Source: Anaerolineaceae bacterium
GTDB lineage: Bacteria; Chloroflexota; Anaerolineae; Anaerolineales; Villigracilaceae
Assembly: GCA_022181005.1 (NCBI GenBank)
Contig: BQMV01000137.1
Location: forward strand, 1 to 14,358
DNA: 14,358 nucleotides
Direction: 5' to 3'
A program made the position numbers and the translations under genes. Of the stretch, positions 1-6,223 are shown one piece after another. The notes beneath the pieces were generated by a model. The model saw only the letters and a list, made by a program, of their open reading frames with translations. It did not search any database and was not told where the DNA came from. Position 1 is the stretch's first letter, and the number at the start of each line of letters is the position of its first letter.

Positions 1-697
1 GCGTGAGCGCGTTGGTCTTATCCGACTCATGCACAAGATGGTAACGCTGTTCGATCGCCGAAACGGTGAGCGTGCTCCGTTTCACTGCGACAGTTTGAGG
101 GTCGCGCATTAAGCGGTCTGCCAATTTGCGAATCCGCGCGGGCATGGTGGCGCTGAATAACGCGGTCTGCCTCTCCACGGGAGTCGTCGCAAGTATCTTT
201 TCCACCTCTTCCACGAATCCCATGTTGAGCATTTCATCCGCTTCGTCAAGCACAACAGTTTTGATGTCATTCAAAACCAACACTTTGCGTTCAAGCAGGT
301 CGTTCAAACGTCCCGGTGTGCCGACCACAACATCCACACCGCGCTTGAGGCTGTTAATCTGCGGGCCATACGGCTGACCGCCATACACAGCCAGCACGCG
401 GACATGCAAATGCTTGCCGTATTCGTTCAACGAATTGGCAACTTGCAACGCGAGTTCGCGCGTAGGGGCAAGGACTAACGCTTGAGGGTTTTTTTGCTTT
501 TGGAAATTTTGCAGAATGGGGAGCGCGAACGCGGCGGTCTTGCCTGTGCCCGTCTGCGCCTGCCCGATCACATCTACCCCCGTGAGCATGACCGGAATCA
601 ACGCGGCTTGGATCGGCGTCGGCGTCGAATAGCCGAGTTCGGTGATCGCCTGCATGATCTCGTCACGCAGGTTTAGAGAAGTAAATTCGGTTGTCAT
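1..697 (-). CDS. DEAD-box ATP-dependent RNA helicase (partial, C-terminus outside window)
   Basis: Cytoplasmic RNA helicase that remodels RNA duplexes using ATP, for example in ribosome assembly or cold adaptation. The 232 visible residues cover the whole first RecA domain and the start of the second. Motifs in order: Q motif with Gln30 (PTPIQ), Walker A AQTGTGKT at 47-54, motif Ia PTREL at 78-82, GG at 106-107, TPGR at 127-130, DEAD at 151-154 and SAT at 182-184. The frame runs open to base 1, so the second RecA domain and any C-terminal extension are not visible. The ATG at 697 is supported by AAGGA at 703-707, five bases upstream. The start is preceded by a long structured leader with a terminator and an inverted repeat, which suggests regulated expression. 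The family is clear; whether it is a DeaD/CsdA or a RhlE type cannot be told without the C-terminus. Confidence 0.95.
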   Translation of the reverse strand, partial: MTTEFTSLNLRDEIMQAITELGYSTPTPIQAALIPVMLTGVDVIGQAQTGTGKTAAFALPILQNFQKQKNPQALVLAPTRELALQVANSLNEYGKHLHVRVLAVYGGQPYGPQINSLKRGVDVVVGTPGRLNDLLERKVLVLNDIKTVVLDEADEMLNMGFVEEVEKILATTPVERQTALFSATMPARIRKLADRLMRDPQTVAVKRSTLTVSAIEQRYHLVHESDKTNALT

Positions 698-707
698 CGT
701 TTTCCTT

Positions 708-773
708 TAGTCTGATAGTCGTTAGTCAGATGGCTGGATGGTCGGCAGGCGGTTAGTCTGGACTATCAGACTA
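708..773. repeat. 13-bp perfect inverted repeat next to the helicase ribosome-binding site
   Basis: TAGTCTGATAGTC at 708-720 is matched exactly by GACTATCAGACTA at 761-773, with 40 bases between the arms. In the helicase mRNA this forms a long stem whose last base lies directly against the AAGGA ribosome-binding site (703-707). The loop carries further fragments of the same words (GTTAGTCAGA at 721-730, GTTAGTCTG at 752-760). The element therefore looks like a small repeat family unit as well as a hairpin. It could modulate translation, stabilise the mRNA, or be a copy of a genome-wide intergenic repeat. Confidence 0.75.
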
Positions 774-866
774 CAAGACGAACCAACTGCGCGACCAGGT
801 TTTGACGACTCCGTTTCACTTCCTTCTTGCAAATCAAGCCTTCCTTTTCAGGTCGGCTTACCCAAC

Positions 867-894
867 AAAAAAGCCCGACACACGTTCATCGGGC
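867..894 (-). terminator. Intrinsic terminator inside the helicase leader (candidate attenuator)
   Basis: Read on the minus strand, GCCCGA pairs with TCGGGC (arms 889-894 and 873-878) around a 10-base loop, followed directly by six T (872-867). This is a textbook Rho-independent terminator for leftward transcription. It lies about 170 bases before the helicase ATG and about 45 bases after the predicted transcription start. No gene lies between that promoter and the hairpin, so it would either end a short leader RNA or serve as a conditional attenuator. Confidence 0.7.
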
Positions 895-942
895 GTTCGT
901 TCGGAGGATCAAAACAATTCCCAGATTAAGTACAGCGGCGAG

Positions 943-951
943 AGTATACCA
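943..951 (-). promoter_or_regulatory. Extended -10 promoter for the helicase
   Basis: The minus strand reads TGGTATACT here, an extended -10 element (TGn plus TATACT). No good -35 is visible 17 bases upstream, which is common for extended -10 promoters. The start of transcription would be near 936, giving a leader of about 240 bases that includes the terminator hairpin and the inverted repeat. Confidence 0.5.
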
Positions 952-1081
952 CAAAATTAAGAGGCTGCCGTTTATAGAAAGCATCCAACTATCGAACGCG
1001 CTTATAACCATGTCGTCTTCCAAAGCGCTTCGCAAGAATAACACGCAATAGTTTTGTTAGGCACTCCCTAATCGCAGAAGC

Positions 1082-1110
1082 GCGACAAAAATTCTCAAGT
1101 GGAATATAAT
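1082..1110 (+). promoter_or_regulatory. Promoter of the kinase-LysM-LCP cluster, predicted leaderless
   Basis: GCGACA at 1082-1087 (four of six matches to TTGACA) is followed after 17 bases by a perfect TATAAT at 1105-1110. Transcription would start near 1116-1118, only three to five bases before the ATG at 1121. There is no purine-rich ribosome-binding site, so the mRNA is probably leaderless. The short dyad TTAGG/CCTAA at 1057-1071, just upstream, is a weak operator candidate. Confidence 0.6.
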
Positions 1111-1120
1111 CCTAGTCGTT

Positions 1121-3457
1121 ATGGACTCCGCCTTTAGCCAGATTTTCACGATTCTCACCGAGCCTGCCGGTAGTTTAATCTATCATCTCATCTTGGTGTT
1201 TTCAATCGCGAGCGCATTTCAGGCGGCGTTCATTCATTGGCGCGCAAACGAATTCCCTCAAACTCGCCGCATGATAACGGGTTTGAGCGTGTTGCTCCTC
1301 GCGCAGATCGCGCTGTTCGCCGCAGGCGGCGTTGGGCGACAAGGGCTGCTTAATCTTCCGTTGATCCTGCCTCCGTTAGATCGCGCGCTTACGCTTTTTT
1401 CGCTTCTGTGGATTCTCTGGCTGTGGAACTTTCCCGAACCCAGCCGCGCCGCCGACGCCGTGATCGGACTGTTAAGCGCGTTTATCTTTGCCGGCTTGGC
1501 GCTCGCGTTCGTTTCGTACGCGCAAGACCCAGCGCGCCTTCCATATAATGAAACGCTCGACGACGGCATCTGGCAGTTAGCCAGCATTGCAACAGCCGTT
1601 TTTGGATTGCTCCTGCTTGCGTTGCGTCGCCCAAATGGATGGGGGTATGGGCTAGCCGTTCTAACGCTCGCTTTCGCCGGGCACTTGACGCACATGATTC
1701 TGGGACGGCTCGACGGAAATTTTCCCGGCGCTGTGCGGCTCGCTTATTTAGCGGCGTTTCCTATGTTAATGACATTGCCGCAACGCTTTCCGACTCCTAC
1801 GGCGATTCCCGCTTCGGTCAGACAAGACACATCGCCTGAAGAACGCCGGCGGTACAGCGCCGACCCAAAAACATTTCATGCGTTACTGGGGTTGGCAGGC
1901 GAATCGAACGCCGACAAACTGAGTCAGGCGATCGCGCGCGCCGTCGCTCAAACGATGCTTGCGGATTTATGCTTTTTAATCTACCTGACCGACAACAAGA
2001 ACCAATTGCAAATCGCCAGCGGTTACGATCTCATTCGGGAAGAGGCTTTGGAAGGCGGCAGTTTAAATAAAAGCATGATGCCGATGCTGGCAAACTCGCT
2101 CCAGCGCGGACGCCCCATGCGCTTGCCCTCCAGCAGCACCTCCGCCGACATCAAAGGGCTGGGCGATCTGTTGGGCTTAACCAACCCCGGTCATATTTTA
2201 AGCGTGCCGATCGTTACGCCGGAAAAAGATTCGCTTGGCGGCGTATTGCTTTTATCGCCATATTCGAATCGGCTATGGAGCGCGGAGGATCAAGCGTTTC
2301 TCTCGAATATCGCGGTTTCGCTTGTGCCGATCATTCAGCGCGGACAGAAGATGATCTCGCTGGAACAAAAAGGCGAGCAGACGCGCCAAGCCCTCGACGT
2401 GGCACAAGAGCGTATGAGCCTCCTTGAGCGGCAGAACCAGGACCTGCATAAGCAAATTGACGCAATTCGCGCCGACGCACAAGAAGGCTTGGCGCAAGCC
2501 GCAAACTTGGCAGAGATTACCCGCATGCAGGAAGAAACGCATAAAGCGCTTGACCAACTTAAAAAAGAGAATGAGGAACTGCGCAAAGGAAAAGGAAAAA
2601 CAACCGCCTCGGGACAGTTCGAAAGCGAACTGCGCCTGACGCTTAAAGAAGTCGCTCAATTGCAAAATCAACTGGCGGAAGCGAACATGCGCATGATCGA
2701 ACTGGAAAAAGGGACGGCGTCTGCGCAAGCGGTGGAACAGGCTGAGGTTATCGCTTCGATCTCGCAAGAACTTCGCCAGCCGATGTCGTCTATCGTTGGC
2801 TATACTGACCTGCTGTTAGGCGAATCGGTGGGCATCCTCGGCTCATTACAACGAAAATTTGTCGAGCGGATCAAATCGTCCACTGAACGGATCGGAAATT
2901 TAGTGAATGACTTAATCCAAGTTAACACGTTTGAGGCGGGTCTGCGCAAATTGAAACCCGAAGCGACGGACTTGAATTCGATCATTGACAATGCCATGTC
3001 GTATACGAGCAATCAACTGCGAGAGAAAAACATATCGCTTTTGCTCGACCTGCCGAAGAATCTAGAGTCTATCCATGTAGATCGCGACGCGCTTCAACAG
3101 ATTCTGATCCATCTCTTGCAAAATGCGGGCTCCGCCTGTTCGGTCGAAGGGACGGTCCGCCTGCATGTGGAGATGCGTTTAGAGGAGGGAACCGAGTACG
3201 TTCTGATTCAGGTTTCCGATACGGGCGGCGGCATTCCTTCCGAAGATATTGGGCGCGTTTTCACGCGCCTCTATCGCGCAGACAATGTTTTAATTCAAGG
3301 CGTGGGCGATACAGGCGTTGGGCTGTCTATCGCAAAACGATTGACTGAAGCGCAAAAGGGACGCATTTGGGTCGAAACACAAGCCGGCGTCGGCTCCACC
3401 TTCAGCGTTTTATTGCCCAACTTGCGGAACCTTACGCTGCACGCTCCGAGGAAGTAA
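1121..3457 (+). CDS. 7-TM, GAF and histidine-kinase-like membrane protein lacking the phospho-acceptor His
   Basis: Integral membrane sensor with histidine kinase architecture, 778 residues. Order: about seven hydrophobic segments in residues 15-222; a GAF-like domain at about 250-405; a long charged coiled coil at about 405-540; a HisKA-like dimerisation helix at about 540-605; a HATPase domain at about 650-770. The ATPase is intact in its main motifs: N-box Asn668 (in HLLQNA, with His664 replacing the first Asn), DTGGG at 700-704 and GVGL at 732-735. The H-box, however, reads SQELRQPM, with Gln549 (CAA) where the phosphorylated His should be. Autophosphorylation at the usual site is therefore excluded, and no response regulator is nearby. 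It may be an ATP-dependent allosteric sensor or scaffold. The stop lies three bases before the LysM gene, so it probably heads a wall-assembly operon. The ATG is favoured by the adjacent -10 box. Confidence 0.9.
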   Translation: MDSAFSQIFTILTEPAGSLIYHLILVFSIASAFQAAFIHWRANEFPQTRRMITGLSVLLLAQIALFAAGGVGRQGLLNLPLILPPLDRALTLFSLLWILWLWNFPEPSRAADAVIGLLSAFIFAGLALAFVSYAQDPARLPYNETLDDGIWQLASIATAVFGLLLLALRRPNGWGYGLAVLTLAFAGHLTHMILGRLDGNFPGAVRLAYLAAFPMLMTLPQRFPTPTAIPASVRQDTSPEERRRYSADPKTFHALLGLAGESNADKLSQAIARAVAQTMLADLCFLIYLTDNKNQLQIASGYDLIREEALEGGSLNKSMMPMLANSLQRGRPMRLPSSSTSADIKGLGDLLGLTNPGHILSVPIVTPEKDSLGGVLLLSPYSNRLWSAEDQAFLSNIAVSLVPIIQRGQKMISLEQKGEQTRQALDVAQERMSLLERQNQDLHKQIDAIRADAQEGLAQAANLAEITRMQEETHKALDQLKKENEELRKGKGKTTASGQFESELRLTLKEVAQLQNQLAEANMRMIELEKGTASAQAVEQAEVIASISQELRQPMSSIVGYTDLLLGESVGILGSLQRKFVERIKSSTERIGNLVNDLIQVNTFEAGLRKLKPEATDLNSIIDNAMSYTSNQLREKNISLLLDLPKNLESIHVDRDALQQILIHLLQNAGSACSVEGTVRLHVEMRLEEGTEYVLIQVSDTGGGIPSEDIGRVFTRLYRADNVLIQGVGDTGVGLSIAKRLTEAQKGRIWVETQAGVGSTFSVLLPNLRNLTLHAPRK

Positions 3458-3460
3458 CTG

Positions 3461-4321
3461 ATGCAGGTTTTGAAACAAGCAGGGGGCGGTTTAATCGTAG
3501 CAATCATTTCTATCATTCTGGTGATCGGGGGAATATCGTTGGCGCTCGCCGAATCCGCTCCACCCGCGCAGCCTGTCGCAACCGCATCTGCCTCGCTAAC
3601 GCCGCTGCCGATATTTCCCAGCGATACTTTCGCGCCGACTGCCACACTGTTTATTGCGGTCACTGAAACATCCACAGCGACGCTTGCCGCGCCGGCAACC
3701 TCCGCGCCGCCGTTTATTTGCATCCCCCCTAACGGATGGATTCCGATCGTCGTCGCCGCCGGCGATACGATCTATACGTTGTCGCAACGCTACAAAGTCA
3801 GCGAAGATACGCTTAAAAACGGAAACTGCCTGCCCTCGTATGAAGTTCAAGCGGGCGGCATATTGTACGCGCCTCTCATCGCCGCCACCGCCCCGCCGAT
3901 CGTTTGCGGTCCGCCCGCCGCTTGGGTCAAAGCCTACACAGTGCAACCGGGCGATAACCTTTTCCGCATCTCGTTGGCGTATCGAATCTCCGTGGCGCAA
4001 CTGCAAGCCGCGAACTGCATGGGAACGTCCACTCTTATTTATACGAATCAGCGCCTATGGGTTCCAAATGTTCCTACTAGCACGCCATTGCCCGCCGCAA
4101 CGCTCATATTCCCTTCTTCAACGGCTTCGTTCACTCCTATAACGCCCGCTTTCACCTTTCCTCCGCCCGCTAGCGCAACCTCCGCCGCTACGAACACGCC
4201 CCTCGTCACGACAACCGACTCGCCGGCGCCGACGATTGTAAATAGTCCCACTGTCACCCCGGCGCCTCAGTTTACGCCTTCAATCACGCCCTTTCCTTCG
4301 CCAACGCCGTCGAAGCAATGA
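3461..4321 (+). CDS. Secreted or membrane-anchored protein with two LysM domains
   Basis: Predicted extracellular glycan-binding protein, 286 residues. A hydrophobic segment at 10-30 acts as signal peptide or membrane anchor (LALAES suggests possible cleavage near 30). Two LysM modules follow: about 94-138 (AAGDTIYTLSQRY) and about 157-202 (VQPGDNLFRIS). Each is preceded by a C-x-PP-xx-W segment and contains an N-C pair, giving Cys87/Cys123 and Cys149/Cys186. These probably form one disulfide per module, as suits an exported protein. Residues about 203-286 are Thr/Pro/Ser-rich low complexity, a likely wall spacer. GAGGA at 3448-3452 supports the ATG. The last four bases (ATGA) are shared with the LCP gene, indicating translational coupling. 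LysM domains bind N-acetylglucosamine polymers such as peptidoglycan; the exact ligand is not shown by the sequence. Confidence 0.88.
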   Translation: MQVLKQAGGGLIVAIISIILVIGGISLALAESAPPAQPVATASASLTPLPIFPSDTFAPTATLFIAVTETSTATLAAPATSAPPFICIPPNGWIPIVVAAGDTIYTLSQRYKVSEDTLKNGNCLPSYEVQAGGILYAPLIAATAPPIVCGPPAAWVKAYTVQPGDNLFRISLAYRISVAQLQAANCMGTSTLIYTNQRLWVPNVPTSTPLPAATLIFPSSTASFTPITPAFTFPPPASATSAATNTPLVTTTDSPAPTIVNSPTVTPAPQFTPSITPFPSPTPSKQ

Positions 4322-5775
4322 AGAAATTAATACGCATCTTTCTACTGGCGAGTTTTGCGCTGGCGGGTTGTGGAATCGATCATCAACCTACTCTGTCGTA
4401 TGCGTTTGTGACAGACGCTCCAAGCGCATCCGCTACGCCGACTCCGTTCCAGCCGGTATTGTGGACTCAAACGCCAACGCCTCTTTCAACCCTGCCAACT
4501 GCTTCACTCGCAATGCTCGTTCATACAGAGACCCCAACCCTAACGCCCGCTCATACGGAAACCCCAACCCCCGACGCAAATCTACTCATCAATACCGTTG
4601 CGCCTGTCCCAACTTTTGACAGCCAAGTCCTTAATAACGGACAAGATACTGTTAATTTTCTACTCATCGGTTCGGATCGGCGCTCCTCCACCGGCTCTAC
4701 GCGCACCGATACGATGGTGATCGCTATTCTACGCCCAAGCGAAGGACAGGTCTCGCTGATTTCCGTTCCGCGCGATCTGTGGGTTTCGATCCCCGGCTTT
4801 GAGAATAACCGCATCAACACCGCGTATCAAGTCGGCGTTTCATCGGGTTACCTCGGCGGCGGTCCGGCGCTCCTCGAAGAGACTATTTTGTACAACCTCG
4901 GCATTCGCATTGACCATACCGCCATGGTGGATTTCAACGGCTTCCGCAAAATCGTTGATACGTTGGGCGGCGTGGATGTGCCGGTCTCATGTTCGTACAC
5001 TGATTGGATGTTAATTGACCCGAGTTACGATCCGCAGAATGAAGATAACTGGTATTTACACACGGTCAACTCCGGCGTAGTGCACATGAACGGCGACCTC
5101 GCGCTCTGGTATGCGCGCTCGCGGCAAAAGTCTAGCGATTTCGACCGCGGCAGGCGACAGCAGGAAGTATTGCGCGCTTTGTTTGCGCAAGCCTTACAAA
5201 CCGGCACGTTAGCGCGCCTGCCTGAGTTATATAATAATTTGAACGATTCCATCGAAACGGATTTAAAATTGGGCGATCTTCTTCAGCTTGCGCGCTACGC
5301 GCCCAAAATGACCAACGCCGATATTCGCAGTTATTACATTCGCCCGCCCGTCGTGTATTCATGGATCACGGACGGCGGAGCGTATGTGCTTTCACCAAAT
5401 CAAGAACTGCTTTCGCCGATGATCGCCGAGGCATTATCGCCGTCTGCGCACAGCGTGGAACGCCAATCCATCGTCATCGAAGTTATGAACGGCACGCGCA
5501 TCGCCAATTTAGAGACGCTCGCAGCGACGCGACTCAACTACGCCGGCTACGAAACTCGCATCGTCCCTCCCGAGCGGCAAGATTACGCCCACTCCGTATT
5601 AATTGACAAGACCGCTGTGCAAGATCGTAATTTCAGCGACCCCATCTTCAACGCGTTGGGAATCGCGCCCAGCAGCTTGATCTCCGCGCCCGAACCCGCA
5701 AGCGTCGCATCTTATTTGCTGATTCTTGGAAGCGATTACCAACCATGCTTCCACCCTGAAACGCTGGAAAACTAA
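4318..5775 (+). CDS. LytR-CpsA-Psr (LCP) family lipoprotein
   Basis: LCP enzymes move polyprenyl-phosphate-linked glycopolymers onto peptidoglycan or proteins outside the membrane. The 485-residue product begins with a lipoprotein signal (LAGC, Cys18), unlike the usual LCP N-terminal membrane helix. A Thr/Pro-rich linker (about 30-100) follows. The LCP domain covers about 112-300, with the expected charged residues: Asp120, Arg121, RTDT at 129-132, PRD at 151-153, and ARSR at 266-269 followed by Asp276 and Arg277 and the RRQQEVL helix. Residues about 384-470 resemble the LytR C-terminal domain (IVIEVMNGT, GYETRIV). It overlaps the LysM gene by ATGA and has no strong ribosome-binding site of its own, so expression depends on the gene before it. 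The linker is an extended spacer similar to that of the LysM partner. The pair may act together at the wall. Confidence 0.92.
   Translation: MKKLIRIFLLASFALAGCGIDHQPTLSYAFVTDAPSASATPTPFQPVLWTQTPTPLSTLPTASLAMLVHTETPTLTPAHTETPTPDANLLINTVAPVPTFDSQVLNNGQDTVNFLLIGSDRRSSTGSTRTDTMVIAILRPSEGQVSLISVPRDLWVSIPGFENNRINTAYQVGVSSGYLGGGPALLEETILYNLGIRIDHTAMVDFNGFRKIVDTLGGVDVPVSCSYTDWMLIDPSYDPQNEDNWYLHTVNSGVVHMNGDLALWYARSRQKSSDFDRGRRQQEVLRALFAQALQTGTLARLPELYNNLNDSIETDLKLGDLLQLARYAPKMTNADIRSYYIRPPVVYSWITDGGAYVLSPNQELLSPMIAEALSPSAHSVERQSIVIEVMNGTRIANLETLAATRLNYAGYETRIVPPERQDYAHSVLIDKTAVQDRNFSDPIFNALGIAPSSLISAPEPASVASYLLILGSDYQPCFHPETLEN
4521..4570 (+). repeat. Imperfect 20-base direct repeat in the LCP linker
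   Basis: Two copies (4521-4540 and 4551-4570) match at 18 of 20 bases and are separated by 10 bases, so the period is 30 and in frame. They encode a doubled HTETPT segment of the Thr/Pro-rich spacer. In-frame slippage here would change linker length without disturbing the LCP domain. Confidence 0.8.
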
Positions 5776-5785
5776 TTATGCCTTT

Positions 5786-6130
5786 TTAGCCGCCCGCGAT
5801 CTTAACCTGATATCCCAGCGCGGATAACAATCCCGCAATCTGCTTGCGGTGTTCGCCTTGAATTTCAATCGTCCCATCTTTGACGGTCCCACCTGCGCCG
5901 CATTCTTGCTTAATCCGCTTTGTCAACGACTTTAGCTCCTCAGCCGACAGCGTCAAATTCTTTATGAGCGTCACGGCTTTCCCGCCGCGCCCGGACGATT
6001 CGCGATGCAAGTAAACAGTCTGTTGGCGCGAAGAAACGATTCCGTCTCCCTTCGCGGGAGGAGGCGGCTGCGCCTTCCGCGCATCGCCTCGTTCTGAAGA
6101 CCAGACGGTTTTATGACTCGACATCGGCAT
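5786..6130 (-). CDS. yciH: SUI1/eIF1-like translation factor (YciH family)
   Basis: Small cytoplasmic protein of 114 residues, homologous to the archaeal/eukaryotic initiation factor SUI1 and bacterial YciH, which affects start-site fidelity in initiation. The SUI1 core at about 37-114 shows GRGGKAVTLIKNL, IKQECGAGGTVKDGTIEIQG and the closing GYQVKIAGG, all strongly conserved. The first 30 residues are a Pro/basic linker typical of bacterial forms. The frame is open to 6181, but I prefer the ATG at 6130 (or 6124): a TATATT -10-like element sits at 6141-6146, which would place the transcription start just before 6130. The homology also begins later, and the extra residues would cover the divergent promoter region. 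It ends 10 bases from the convergent LCP gene with no terminator between. Confidence 0.9.
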   Translation of the reverse strand: MPMSSHKTVWSSERGDARKAQPPPPAKGDGIVSSRQQTVYLHRESSGRGGKAVTLIKNLTLSAEELKSLTKRIKQECGAGGTVKDGTIEIQGEHRKQIAGLLSALGYQVKIAGG

Positions 6131-6174
6131 TTCCGATTGTAATATAAACGTTATCGCGCGGCAAATATTCGTCG

Positions 6175-6203
6175 TTGACACAGCCCTCTTTCCCGACTAA
6201 ACT
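6175..6203 (+). promoter_or_regulatory. Near-consensus sigma-70-type promoter of the recombinase-like gene
   Basis: A perfect TTGACA at 6175-6180, then 17 bases, then TAAACT at 6198-6203. The start would be near 6210, giving a leader of about 14 bases that contains AGGAG (6214-6218) five bases before the ATG at 6224. This is the best promoter in the window and shows that the downstream gene is meant to be expressed. Confidence 0.75.
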
Positions 6204-6223
6204 ACACGAAAACAGGAGCCGCC

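Larger units (their letters stand above)
698..1120. other. 423-base intergenic region with divergent promoters and a structured helicase leader
   Basis: No convincing protein gene was found here. It holds, from left to right, the helicase ribosome-binding site, a 13-bp inverted repeat (708-773), a minus-strand terminator hairpin (867-894), a minus-strand extended -10 promoter (943-951), a short dyad TTAGG/CCTAA (1057-1061 and 1067-1071), and the plus-strand promoter of the kinase-like gene (1082-1110). The plus-strand open frames at 738-929 and 827-1051 have no ribosome-binding site or recognisable composition, and they run through the structured elements. Confidence 0.7.

Noticed and set aside
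738..1051. Small plus-strand frames at 738-929 and 827-1051
   Set aside because: They cross the terminator and promoter elements, lack ribosome-binding sites and show no family resemblance.
1258..2767. Minus-strand open frames at 1258-1695 and 2273-2767 inside the kinase-like gene
   Set aside because: Composition is a shadow of the plus-strand coding frame; there are no motifs and no start signals.
6131..6181. Upstream ATG of the SUI1 gene at 6181
   Set aside because: The extension has no homology to the family and would overlap the predicted divergent promoters. ATG 6130 or 6124 fits better.
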